Source: Lodderomyces elongisporus
Lineage: Eukaryota; Ascomycota; Pichiomycetes; Serinales; Debaryomycetaceae
Direction of reading: 5' to 3'
Length of the DNA: 64,000 nucleotides
Assembly: GCF_030384665.1 (NCBI RefSeq)
Contig: NC_083673.1
Location: 1,745,501-1,809,500 of the forward strand
In this document: positions 19,302 to 29,824 of the stretch, in pieces
Layout: each line of letters starts with the position of its first letter
How positions within the stretch are numbered: position 1 is the first letter of the stretch
Notes under the pieces: model-generated
Told to the model about the DNA's origin: nothing
The model's database searches: none
Seen by the model: the letters and a program-made list of their open reading frames with translations, nothing else
Program-made: the position numbers and the translations under genes

Positions 19302-19739
19302 CTACCAAAACTTCCACCAGCTCTTTTGATTCTTGTTTTCCCGTAACAACCTTTCTACTTCTTTGCTTTCTTCAACACTCTTGTTAATTTCGGCTTTCTG
19401 TTTCTCCTCTTCTTTAGTTTTATGGAACAATTCTTGATCCACTAATTGCATGCTTAAGTTTCGCTGGTCTTTTTCTAATGGTGAGCCGATGGGTCCAGTT
19501 TTCCATATGGGGTCAGTCGATGCTGAAGTTTTCTTGACAATTTCCATCAACCGCTGTTGCTCTTTTTGCCTCAATTCTTTATTACGTTCATATTCCGCAC
19601 GAATTTCTGGGGAAAATCGCGATATAAGTTCCTCGTCTGTTGGGCGGATCGTTTTGTATAGCACCACACCTAACCCAACTAAACACCCACCTGCAAAATA
19701 AACTCTTGCCCAACGATACCAAAGTGGTTTCTCTGCCAT
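19302..19739 (-). CDS. CBP4: Cytochrome bc1 complex assembly factor Cbp4
   Basis: A 145-residue protein of the inner mitochondrial membrane that stabilises cytochrome b with Cbp3-Cbp6 during complex III assembly. It has an N-terminal MAEKPLWYRWARVYFAGG and one transmembrane helix (about residues 12-30). The conserved ELISRFSPEIRAEYERNKELR and DPIWKTGPIGSP blocks follow, then a charged coiled-coil-like tail ending KSWWKFW, which is the family's C-terminal signature (KSWWRFW in yeast). It is convergent with APS3, with 123 bp between the stops. Confidence 0.95.
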   Translation of the reverse strand: MAEKPLWYRWARVYFAGGCLVGLGVVLYKTIRPTDEELISRFSPEIRAEYERNKELRQKEQQRLMEIVKKTSASTDPIWKTGPIGSPLEKDQRNLSMQLVDQELFHKTKEEEKQKAEINKSVEESKEVERLLRENKNQKSWWKFW

Positions 19740-20376
19740 ATCTGTTCGTATTTGATGTTACAAGAGATTGAAAAAGAAAATAATCTGCTTGTAAAGTAAG
19801 ATAAAGATAAGACAAATATAAAAGTGAAGGATGAATACTTGAGAAAAAAAAACCAAAAAACAAACAAACAAACAGATGAGTGATTGTCAATCACAATTAC
19901 AATATTGGCTGGAGCAACGCAAAAGAAATCAGACAAAAAAAAAGAAAAGATATAAAAAAAAAAAATTTATTGTAAAGCACACCAAAGCCGCAGTTACTTC
20001 CAGATATAGGTAATACTCTAATAAAGTTTTGGTACTGCTTCACTGTGTGTCAGATGTATTTAAGTTTTCTTTGCATTTGATTCAACAAAATTGCCAAAAT
20101 CAAGAGGATGAAGATTATACAAAACATTTGGGTTTCAAAAGGGTTCGAGATAAATAAATCACGCCAAACCTTGAGATCGAAACCTACTCTTGCTCTATAT
20201 ATTTCATTGTCAGAACAGTTTTTGTTTTTGTTTTTGTTTTTGTTTTTGTTTTTCTTTTTTTCTTTTCATTACAAGATGGCGCCAATAAGTTCGAGTTTAT
20301 TTATATATATATATATATATATTGTGATAATAGAGTTGCAATAACAACGTGTTTGTCGTAAGTCTAGTTTAAAAAC

Positions 20377-20553
20377 ATGGTAAACATTCTTAGATCAATA
20401 CCCTGTGTTTATTCTAACCCCCGTTCAAATTTTGTTCTTTTCATGACCTCTGCTGAGAAAGCTGTTGTTGTAGCTGTTCTCACTTCGGTTAACCGAGGAA
20501 GGTCGCAAAGGTTAAAACTATCCGTAACCGAGAGAAAGCAGGAGCGAGAATAA
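20377..20553 (+). CDS. Possible small protein of 58 residues
   Basis: An ATG-started ORF of 58 codons ending at TAA 20551-20553. Unlike the other short ORFs in this gap it is not repeat-derived. The product starts MVNILRSIPCVYSNPRSNF, continues with a small hydrophobic patch (AEKAVVVAVL) and ends basic (RGRSQRLKLSVTERKQERE). The N-terminus could pass for a mitochondrial presequence. I recognise no family. A chance ORF is the main alternative. Confidence 0.25.
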   Translation: MVNILRSIPCVYSNPRSNFVLFMTSAEKAVVVAVLTSVNRGRSQRLKLSVTERKQERE

Positions 20554-21270
20554 AACCATTCTGTCGTTTAAAAGTTAAGGGTACTTAAACGACGAGAAAA
20601 CAATAATTATTCAATACGCCTATGTTGCAAACACGCACAATAAGACCAAAACCTACTGGCCTCACGGAACATCTTGTTCCTCCACTTTCTATCCCATCAT
20701 CTTTTTCGACACTACTTGTTGACTTAATATTTGATTAGCATTTGGTGCAGACTATTTATAAATACATTACTTTTGTAGTTAGCTCATAGATTCCATTATC
20801 TTAGGAAGAAGAAGAAGAAGAAGAAGAAGAAGAAGAAGAAGAAGAAGAATTCTGTTGCCGATTCAATTACATAGCCCCGTTGCCTAGTTATACCAAATAC
20901 ACCACAACAAAAGTCTTCCACAAGAATACCAACCGGCTCTGACACAGATACATTTATACACAGACATACAGACAGGAACTCACATATATATATATATATA
21001 TATGAATGAATACTGGTCTTTTCCAATTTGAAGTTGAATTTTGAGGGTCTTTGATAACTGCTATAAAAAAGTGTCTCACTTTACTTTCTACCGCAGATAA
21101 ATAAACGTCATACCATCTACTCAAATTTGTTGCACAATAATTTTTTATTTGTTTTATTTTTTTTTCGTTCCTTTCACAGATCCAAATTTTCACACAACAA
21201 AGTGTTTTTTTTAACCCCATAGGACATAACTAGATCACCAACATCAACTTATTTTTCAACAAAACTCACA

Positions 21271-21287
21271 GGGGGGGGGGGGGGGGG
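21271..21287. repeat. Run of 17 consecutive G residues
   Basis: An uninterrupted poly-G tract about 220 bp upstream of the UPC2 ATG, in otherwise AT-rich DNA. It is probably in the promoter or 5' leader. Confidence 0.95.
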
Positions 21288-21508
21288 TCACAATTCAACA
21301 TATACCCCTATTAGAAGTGAAAACTGGGCATTATTTTGGTATTACTTTTTTATTTTTTTTTTTGTTTTTCAACAGTTTTGGGATTAGGCTATATCGTACC
21401 AAAAAAAAGAGAGGGAAAGTATCATTAACATTTATAATTTGAAACAGCGTCTTTTCCTTTTTCATTCAACTGGACTGCATTATTCTCTCTATTTGGTTTA
21501 CATTTGAA

Positions 21509-24091
21509 ATGCAATCACAACAACAACCACAACAAACAAAGCAGTATAAAGAAGAGACTATGAAGGAGCTTTTAGCTCGTCCTACAGACTGTCTATCATC
21601 ACAGTACATGGAAAACTCCTTGAAACAACTGAGCATATCAAACACGGCAAATGTGAAGCACCAAGCAAAGGCAAGAGACGCTTCGCCAGGAGCACAACCA
21701 CTGGTCATTCCCGGAAAATCTAGATCATCTACGGGGAAACGTAAATTCCATCTGAAGTCTAGACATGGCTGTTCCACGTGCAAGAAACGACGCGTGAAAT
21801 GTGATGAGCAAAAACCGATTTGTGGGAATTGCACCAAATTGAAATTAGATTGTGGTTATCAACACGACTTAGAGCATTTACAAGATCGAACAAGTCAGGA
21901 TCCTCCTTTAAAGAAACCAAAAACCACTAAGAAGAACAAAAAGAATAGTACAAGTAATGATGATGTTAATGTAAAGGATGAAATTCAACCGGTAAGAAAG
22001 GATAGCTCTGTTTCAGCTTCAGCAGCATCTTTTTCTTCTGTTTCGCAAACAAGTTCGCGAAGTAATAGTTATGATTACATCAGTCGACCTGAGGAGCTAG
22101 ATACTTCATTCATTCCTCAACAACAGGAACAACAACAACAACAACTGCAATCCCCTCAACAACAAGCAACACCATCACTTACACCTAGTCCAAACCTTTT
22201 CATGAACAACAGCAGCAACAACGGTAGTAGTAACAAAACCAATGAGAACGTCAATCTAAACAGAAGCATGGCAAACCTTGCCCAAACTTTTAGTAATCCA
22301 TTAAGTGCACTTTCTTCGGGATTACTTAATGCCGGAAATTTGAACAACTTAAACCTAGCACAATTGGTGAATAATATATCTGGTTTCGGAGGAGATATGA
22401 GTAATTTAGGTAGTCTCATGAATTTGGGCAATTTGGCCACTTTGGCTCAATTACCTATTGATTTGAACAATTTGAGTGGATTGGCCGCAAGCTTTGCTTC
22501 ACAGAATCCGAGAAATGCGGGGTTGATGGAGAGTATATCGGCAAGTTTACTTAATTCCGGAAGCAACACTATGGGATCTTCAAATATTTCTAATCAAGGG
22601 CTAGCGTCTGAACAAGCACAGGCACAAGCTCAAACACAAGCTCAAACTCAGGAACAAGGGCAATCAAATATGCAAAATACGTTACAAAGTCAAAGAAACA
22701 CTTCTAACAACCCGATGGACCCATCTTTGAGTTTCCAAGGCCAAGGGTCTCCAACAACATCATTCAACATAGGCGAGTCTTTAAACCCCGCGAGTCATGA
22801 CATTCCAGCTGGTTCGGCGTTACCTAAAGGTGCACCATCTTCTTCGTCCTCAATGAATCTGCACATACCAGCTGGTGTACCTTTTGGTGCAGATACAACC
22901 CTTTTTGCGCAACAGCCACAATTGAGCAATACAAGTACTACACTCAACATGCAAGATCTCAAATTGATGTTTCACTATACTTCTCAAGTCGCCAATACAA
23001 TCACCGGTGCCGGGATATCGGAAACAAATATTTGGTTGCGAGACATTCCCATGCTTGCGTTTGAGCACCCATTTCTCATGCATTCGTTATTGGCATTTAG
23101 TGCGACTCATTTATCAAGGACTGAAAAAGGATTAGATCAATGTGTCACTTCACATCGAGGTGATGCTTTAAGGCTTCTTAGGGAAGCTGTGTTGAATATA
23201 AATGCAGAAAATACAGATGCCCTCGTTGCAAGTGCATTGATACTCATAATGGACTCCTTGGCAAATGCATCCTTTCCCTCGTCTACTTCCCCTCAATCTT
23301 TACCAGCACTGGCATGGATATTCCACGTGAAAGGTGCTGCTACTATATTGACGGCGGTGTGGCCGCTCACAGAAGCATCAAGATTTTATAAATTCATCAG
23401 TGTGGATTTGGGTGATTTGGGTGATATCATTAACCAAAAGACACACTTGAATCAAGCGAATGTTGGCTCCGGTGATGTTTCATCATCATCATCATCATCA
23501 TCGCATCGAACATATACTGATCTCGAGTGCCATGATGCGGACATTGCCGATTTGTTTCCTGTGGAAATCAACTCGCCATATTTAATTACTTTGGCGTATT
23601 TGAATAAGCTTCATAAAGAAAGATACAAGTCTGATTTTATTCTACGGATATTTGCATTTCCCGCGTTATTAGACAAGCAATTTATGGGAATGTTGATGTC
23701 TGGGGATGTTAAAGCCATGAGAATAATGAGATCATACTATAAGTTGTTACGATCATTTACGATGGAGATGAAAGATAAGGTTTGGTTTTTGGAAGGTGTT
23801 GCCCAGGTGTTGCCTTCAAATGTAGAGGAGTATGCAGGAGGAGCAGGTGGTATGCATATGATGATGGATTTTCTTGGAGGTGGACCCGATATTGCCAACG
23901 AGTATGGCGAAGAGTTTCAAGATGAGCCGTATACCCTGAAAACCGCAGACAGCAGCGGGTTTCATGATGGAGAACTTCATGAAAGTATGGCACATAGTGA
24001 TGTGAATAGTGTTTACAATAATGATGAGAATAATGATAGCAAGAACGGCGACAAAGACAATAATAACAACGATGACAACAATGACGACGAT

Positions 24092-24143
<52 letters not shown>

Positions 24144-24535
24144 AAAACAACGACGATGACTCTGATGACTCTGATGACTCTGATGATAATGATAATGATG
24201 AGAACGATAACAATGTTGAGTTTGACAATGTCAAGGGCATTCTCAACGACAACGGAAGCAGACAGAATAGTACCAAACACTATAACAGTATCAGTAACGA
24301 CAAGATTAATGATAATAAGCGAATAAGCACAGAATTTAGCGATGCCAAGATGAGCTCAAGAATGAGAAGGAAAAATAGTGTATTGGTGAGTGGGGTTTCT
24401 CCTGCACCATTGGTACCGATTGCAAATCTCATGAGTCCTTCAGTAGCATTAACAAATCCGGATAATCTTCCAAGTGATATTACGAGCGAGTTAGAGTTGA
24501 TGCAAGGAGATCATGCATTTATCGGATTAAAATAG
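21509..24535 (+). CDS. UPC2: Zn2Cys6 sterol regulatory transcription factor Upc2/Ecm22
   Basis: A 1008-residue transcription factor. Upc2 senses ergosterol and activates ERG and sterol-uptake genes; it is a well-known azole-resistance factor in Candida. The zinc cluster is at about residues 87-114 ([16 protein letters not shown] through LDC). Residues 115-470 are low complexity (Gln, Asn, Leu-Asn). The sterol-binding domain starts near 480: [73 protein letters not shown] and the Gly-rich end [16 protein letters not shown] (about 775-790). S. cerevisiae Upc2 ends just after this block. Here a further roughly 210 residues follow, with a poly-Asn/Asp tract and a basic MRRKNS segment. Codon 82 is CTG and reads better as Ser. 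Confidence 0.95.
24093..24141. repeat. AAC trinucleotide tract encoding poly-Asn in the UPC2 tail
   Basis: About 17 in-frame AAC codons, flanked by GAC/GAT/AAT codons that extend the Asp/Asn-rich region to roughly 24010-24220. Confidence 0.95.
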
Positions 24536-24614
24536 AGATTGGTTGCCAACCTTGATTTCGTCTTTGTAAATATTTAATAGTTTTTCGTTTTCTATATACA
24601 TTTATACATATTCA

Positions 24615-24645
<31 letters not shown>

Positions 24646-26377
24646 TATATGTACTTTTTACAAAATGCGATCAAGACGCGCCTACTGGATTTTGCATTCT
24701 TAGGTTCTCAAACCATTATCTCAAGTAGCCACTATCTTCGGTAAATACACGCGTAGCATAATAAAATAGGGGTATAGTCACGTGATGTAGCCTTAAGCAC
24801 AAGTCCCGCCTTATGGGAAAATGTTTGTTTTCAAAAGCTATAGCCGAGCTTTGTTTTCTTCGGTAACTAGAGCTTCAAAGATGCTGAACTATATAGGAGA
24901 AACTTTTGTTGGTAGATGAGAGGAGCTCACAAATTGTTTGTTGCTTTGGGTGCAAAGTTGGCTAAGCTAGCTAATCAGTAAACAATACCTACCAGATCGG
25001 AATATGAAATTGATATAGGTGGACGATTGATATAAGAGAGTGGAAAGGGCGAACAAGGTAAAGTGGGCAAAACGAACCAAGAGCCAAAAAAAAAAAAGAA
25101 AAAAGAAAAAAGAAAAAAGAAAAAAGAAAAAAGAAAGAAAACAATTTGGAGAAGAAGGTAAGAAAGAATAAACACGTCAAATAACCAAGTATGCGATATG
25201 ATTGTTTATACCTTTTGGATAATGAACAGAAGAATGAAGATAAACACAAATCGAAATATAAACATATTGATAATAATATTACTAATAAAACTAATAGTAA
25301 TAGTAATAGTACTAATAGAAAATTATGAAGTACAAGAGGTCACAAACATTCCAATCTATTTATTAATTCGGTTATCTTTTCTTGCAAGTAAAGTTCTTGA
25401 TAACTTGCCTCTCTGAGGAATTGACATCTCATTTATAAGATGTGAGAAAGCTCTTGCTATTTGCTCTCTCAATCTCTGGAAATGCATGTGTTTTTAGTTT
25501 TCCCCATTTTATTATGATACTTATCTACTCATGTCGAATATGCAGAGATCCAGTAAAGACGATGTAGTTCATGTATAAAATAAGATAATTATCAAATCAA
25601 AAAAAAAAAAGAAAAAGAGATTTACTATGTGATAAAGGGAGGAGGGAACGAATGAAGAGTGATAGAGTCGATTGGTGTAGGAGCACTTGAACAAAAGGCA
25701 CCGGTTGAGAGATTAAGAGATACGCAAGGACAAGGACTCGCGAGAGTGAAGGTTAAATTTAAAAAAATTAAAAAATTAAAATTAAAAAAAAATAAAAAAA
25801 TAAAAAAAATAAAAAAAAATAAAATCGCCAAACAAACAAACCAAAAAATAAAAAAAATCAACAGTTTACTAAAGAGTAAGAGATCTCCACATCATTAACA
25901 ACAAATATAATCAACACAACCATCGCAACGTTCTTACTTTCAATACACACCCCATACCATATATATATATATATATATCACCATTCACGTTTTTGGGTTC
26001 AAATTCAAGTAGCACACTCATCAATATAATCCTTGACGTATTTTCATAGTTGGAGCGCATAAATCACATTCTACTATAATTTTTTTTTTTCCTTTTTTTT
26101 CTTTTCCTCTTTGATTTTCATTCCACAATCGAAAACAAATATTGGAAACCAAAGTATTTTTGACAATCTTCAACTAGAATCTTCAACTTTAACTACAACA
26201 ACGACATTAACAATAGATTCATTCTCTTTTTAATTTTGAATTAAAAAAAAAAAGATTCCATTGAAACTCGGGCTAACGAACGTTTTTGCAATAGCTCAAG
26301 TACATATTCAACATTTACTAGAACACTAGTAATCACAAATAAAACTCAAGTGAGATACATATATCATATCAAGAATA
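24536..26377. other. Long intergenic region upstream of CDC42, no supported gene
   Basis: About 1.8 kb between the UPC2 stop and the CDC42 start. It has AT tracts near 24617-24650, an ACGCGT (24749-24754) plus TCACGTGA (24778-24785) pair, a 21-codon ORF at 24916-24981 (MRGAHKLFVALGAKLAKLANQ) and (AAAAAAG)n DNA at about 25087-25140. A-rich blocks follow at 25760-25860, then an AT tract near 25961-25978. The longer ORFs are low-complexity. The part next to 26377 is the CDC42 promoter and leader. Confidence 0.5.
24749..24785. promoter_or_regulatory. ACGCGT plus TCACGTGA motif pair
   Basis: ACGCGT lies at 24749-24754 and TCACGTGA at 24778-24785, with starts 29 bp apart. The same two motifs lie 32 bp apart in the RIM1 promoter. 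Here the pair is 1.6 kb upstream of CDC42 and 0.2 kb past UPC2, so its target is unclear. Confidence 0.4.
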
Positions 26378-26953
26378 ATGCAGACAATAAAGTGTGTCGT
26401 AGTAGGAGATGGTGCTGTTGGAAAGACATGTCTTTTGATCTCATACACAACCTCAAAATTCCCAGCAGACTATGTTCCCACAGTGTTTGACAATTATGCC
26501 GTGACCGTAATGATTGGAGACGAGCCATTCACATTGGGTTTATTCGATACTGCAGGACAAGAAGATTACGATAGGTTAAGACCTTTATCGTACCCATCCA
26601 CCGATGTCTTTTTGGTCTGTTTCTCCGTTATATCACCAGCCTCCTTTGAAAACGTCAAGGAGAAGTGGTTTCCTGAAGTCCACCACCACTGTCCTGGAGT
26701 TCCATGCTTGATTGTAGGAACCCAAACAGACTTGAGAAATGATGATGTTATATTGCAAAGGTTACAAAGACAAAAATTACAACCTATTACTCAGGATCAA
26801 GGCGAGAAATTGGCAAAGGAATTAAGGGCAGTCAAGTATGTCGAGTGTTCGGCATTGACTCAAAGAGGATTGAAAACCGTGTTTGACGAAGCTATCGTAG
26901 CTGCTTTGGAACCGCCTGTGATTAAGAAAAGTAAGAAATGTACAATCCTATAG
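26378..26953 (+). CDS. CDC42: Rho-family GTPase Cdc42
   Basis: A 191-residue polarity GTPase that controls actin organisation, budding and hyphal growth. Its length is that of the family. Motifs are P-loop GDGAVGKT (10-17), effector loop YVPTVFDNY (32-40), switch [19 protein letters not shown] (57 on), guanine-specificity TQTD (115-118) and CSAL (about 157-160). A Rho insert helix lies at about 122-135 ([12 protein letters not shown]). The C-terminus has a KKSKK polybasic stretch and the CAAX box CTIL (geranylgeranylation). All catalytic residues, including G12 and Q61, are present. It is intronless. Confidence 0.98.
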   Translation: MQTIKCVVVGDGAVGKTCLLISYTTSKFPADYVPTVFDNYAVTVMIGDEPFTLGLFDTAGQEDYDRLRPLSYPSTDVFLVCFSVISPASFENVKEKWFPEVHHHCPGVPCLIVGTQTDLRNDDVILQRLQRQKLQPITQDQGEKLAKELRAVKYVECSALTQRGLKTVFDEAIVAALEPPVIKKSKKCTIL

Positions 26954-27019
26954 TTGATTTGTTTTTATTTCTTCGAAAGGCAGCTGGTCATTTATACATA
27001 AATATAGATATATGTGTAT

Positions 27020-27051
<32 letters not shown>

Positions 27052-27303
27052 TGTTGTTGCTGTTATTGTTTGTTTAGAGGAAAAGAAAGAAAGAATGGAT
27101 TGAATGAAGCTTAAGTTTTATATATGAACCAGAACTATAAAGAGATAATCGTTACTGTCAAAAACTGTAGACGGACTTGTTAAATCATGAATGCACTCTA
27201 GAGTTTATCCTCGAAGACTAGTAAAGTCACTAGAGATAAACAAATTAGATGAACACTCTTTGACTTCTTGACCTTAACCATACATTTCTCATGAAAGGAA
27301 ATG

Positions 27304-27344
<41 letters not shown>

Positions 27345-27844
27345 CAAACTTAAACAGCATCTTATTCACTTTCTCTTTTTTTTTTTACTCTTTCTTTCTC
27401 TTTCTTTCGCTCGCTACCGCAAACATAGACACAAATATACGCTTCCCATCTTTCGTGTGCTTAATCCCAATTTTGCTGACTAAAATTTTACACATGGCCA
27501 GGCCCGATTCGAGCAAGGTGGTGGGGCACTTTCCTATCCTTAACCCCGGACACAATCGAAGTAAAAAAATTTTTTAATAAAAAAATAAAAATTAAAGAGA
27601 ACAACAACACCAACAAAGTGTTTGATATGTATACAGTCTACATGCAGTACTTCTAAATTATCTAGCCTCCACAATTTGTCATTTTATAGATCACCAAGCT
27701 GTACTTGTTCTTTGCTCCATTTCTCTTTTCTATAAAACAAAAGGATCAAAAAATTAATCATTATCCCTATCCCCCACATCATCATCCTCTACCCCATAAT
27801 CCAACGTAAATACTTTTAGCACTATCCATCTTGAAATACTAAAA
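26954..27844. other. Intergenic region between CDC42 and the CoA-binding protein gene
   Basis: This contains a CA then AT repeat near 27020-27052 (CDC42 3' flank), a (CA)n tract at about 27305-27340, and T-rich and A-rich blocks. The ORF at 27301 is a translation of the CA repeat. No gene is seen. Confidence 0.55.
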
Positions 27845-28336
27845 ATGTCATCAATCAAGACTAAAATCAAATCTTTCTTTAGCAAGAACAGACAATACGC
27901 TGTTGCAGGAGCATCGAACAACCCTTCGAAATTCGGCTACAAAATCCTCAATTGGTACATTGTGCACAATCTTCCCGTGGTCCCCATTAACCCTAAAGAA
28001 TCTCAAATCTTGGGGAAACCCGTGGTGTCCAATGTCACCACATTGATTGAGGCTATTGCCAAGCAGACAAAGGTTGACGGGCATGACTTGAGCAAAGTTG
28101 ATGGTTTGAGTGTATCATTTTTGACGCCACCACCAATCACTGCAGCAACATTGAGAGAAATCGGTAAGACAGAAGGATATAAGAATGTTATTAAAGGGTT
28201 GTGGTTTCAGCCTGGCAGCTATGACCAAGAAGTCTTGGATATCGCCGAGGAGTTGGGCGAATTCGATAAAGTTATCGAAGAGGACGAGTGTATCTTGGTA
28301 AGAGGAGAAGAAGGATTATTATCAGCAAACTTGTAG
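27845..28336 (+). CDS. CoA-binding (YccU-type Rossmann) domain protein
   Basis: A 163-residue protein that is essentially one CoA-binding-2 Rossmann domain. After a basic N-terminus the first strand and loop are YAVAGASNNPSKFGYKILNWY (residues 18-38). VVPINPKESQILGKPVVSNV (about 44-63) and LSVSFLTPPPITAATLREI follow, then GLWFQPGSYDQEVLD (about 119-133). The C-terminus contains the DECILV element seen in the family. In bacteria such domains occur alone or in acyl-CoA synthetases and bind CoA-like nucleotides. The cellular role in yeast is not established. It is convergent with ATG101. Confidence 0.85.
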   Translation: MSSIKTKIKSFFSKNRQYAVAGASNNPSKFGYKILNWYIVHNLPVVPINPKESQILGKPVVSNVTTLIEAIAKQTKVDGHDLSKVDGLSVSFLTPPPITAATLREIGKTEGYKNVIKGLWFQPGSYDQEVLDIAEELGEFDKVIEEDECILVRGEEGLLSANL

Positions 28337-28486
28337 AATGAACATCAAAGCTTTTTTTTTTTTCTTTCTATATATAATCAATATTTAAAACCGAGCTATG
28401 GATAATAACCGCTATGTATATGGCGAAGTAAACAAATGTACCAAATCCATTATGTATGCATCAACCATGGGCAATATAGATATATT

Positions 28487-29824
28487 TTAGTCTAGTATCT
28501 TTTTAATATATGTGCCCCACCCTTCATCAACACCACCCTGTTGTTGTTGTTGTTGTTGTTCTTGTTGCTGCTGCTGCTGCTGCGAACTATTTTCGGTCAG
28601 TACAATCTCGATCTTATAGGGAAATGGCGCAGTGTCAAGTGTAGTTATCGGTGGGATATGATCTTTCTCGCGATCAACAATATCGTATATCTTCAAAAGA
28701 CATTCCTCAAAACTCTTCATAGACAACTCAACGGCTCTAGAGTATTCCGTGCTGGTCCTCCTTCGCCTTGGTTTATCACTATTCTGGCTTCCGGTGGAAT
28801 TTGCTTTTGCGCCCGCGCCTGTGCTAGTACCACTACTATTACTACTACTACCGCCTCTACCAACACCACCAGTAATACTTTGTCGTTCCTCAATGGGCAA
28901 GCATTCAATGTTTAGAGTCCACGTTTCCCATACACTAAGACCACCTTCTCTATCATCTTTTTGGCCAGTAGATCGTATTTCATTGTGATCACCACTAGCA
29001 CCACCAGTACTGCCACTTCGACTTCGACTTCCAAACCATCCACTGCTTTTTCTCTTGATAGTTTGCAATTGACTCCGGCCACCAGTTGTGGCACCGGATC
29101 CAACTTGATTTCCTTCGCCAACTACACCACCCTTTGTAGTTCCTCTAAGACTGAATCTACCATCTCCACCACCTCCGCCACCTTCGCCACCATAATTACT
29201 ACCACTATTATAGTTTCTTGTTCCTCTTCCTAATAAACTACTGGTAACTCTCAAAAATTCAATCTTTATAATTCCTTTAATCGGTAGTGTTTTGCGATCA
29301 ACATCACCAATCACCACTCGTATATACTTACCAATTGTTTCATCCATTAAAGACTCCAAATCCGGTAGATTCTTAGCTTGTGGATATGTGATGTTGAGAA
29401 ACTCAGTGGTGCATGGCTCAATAGGCCCAAACAATCTATGAAAGAATATTGTCCACAAAATACCTAATATAGTTAGTACATTTTAATTTTAATAAAGAAT
29501 GCCCTTCAAAATAACATTTATTTGATTGCCTGCAACTGCAAAATAGATACGAAAACACGCCCCTATGTTTATATATATATATATAGATATATATATATCT
29601 GTTTATTGAAACCATCCACTTTATATTACTTCGTACCCTGTTTATCGCGGAGCTATTCATGAATAGCAGACATCGACCCTTTGTTGATATGCAACGTGGT
29701 GTATCACAGTTGTTTTGGCACAAATATCGGACACTCAGCTTTCCGAACAGCTATTATAGTACATACCTTTAATTGATTCTCGAAGAACAGACCTTTCGGC
29801 AACCAAATCGATACTAAATTCCAT
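28487..29824 (-). CDS. ATG101: Autophagy initiation HORMA protein Atg101, spliced
   Basis: Atg101 partners Atg13 in the Atg1/ULK1 complex in most eukaryotes; S. cerevisiae lacks it. Exon 1 is 29767-29824 and exon 2 is 28487-29463. The 303-nt intron has donor GTATGT, branch TACTAAC at 29472-29478 and acceptor TTAG. The unspliced frame has no ATG at its 5' end and opens only at a TTG, so splicing is needed. The joined 344-residue protein starts MEFSIDLVAERSVLRESIKG and continues ILWTIFFHRLFG, paralleling human LEVSVEGRQVEEAMLAVLHT then VLLHRSTG. A WF pair at about 162-163 (SSGWFGSR) may be the WF finger. VWETWTLNIECL, DHIPPIT and FPYKIEIVL are conserved. Long Gly/Ser-rich insertions and a poly-Gln stretch near the end are unusual. 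Confidence 0.87.
29464..29766 (-). other. ATG101 intron
   Basis: A 303-nt intron on the - strand. The donor GTATGT is at 29761-29766, the branch point TACTAAC at 29472-29478 and the acceptor AG at 29464-29465. The phase joins one G from exon 1 with GT to form a Gly codon. It contains an (AT)n tract near 29571-29600. Confidence 0.88.

Larger units (their letters stand above)
19740..21508. promoter_or_regulatory. Long divergent region between CBP4 and UPC2
   Basis: About 1.77 kb. It contains poly-A/T blocks, a (TTTTTG)n tract at about 20219-20250, a possible 58-codon ORF at 20377, a (GAA)n tract at about 20804-20849, an (AT)n tract near 20985-21003 and a 17-G run at 21271-21287. A perfect 9-bp inverted repeat (GTCGTTTAA / TTAAACGAC) lies at 20563-20571 and 20585-20593. 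The right half should carry the UPC2 promoter and leader. No other gene is supported. Confidence 0.5.

Noticed and set aside
21391..21400. TATCGTACC near UPC2 as a sterol response element for autoregulation
   Set aside because: It does not match the TCGTATA core closely enough to call.
23816..24280. Val/Ile-rich antisense ORF over the UPC2 tail
   Set aside because: It is a translation of the reverse of the AAC/GAC repeats.
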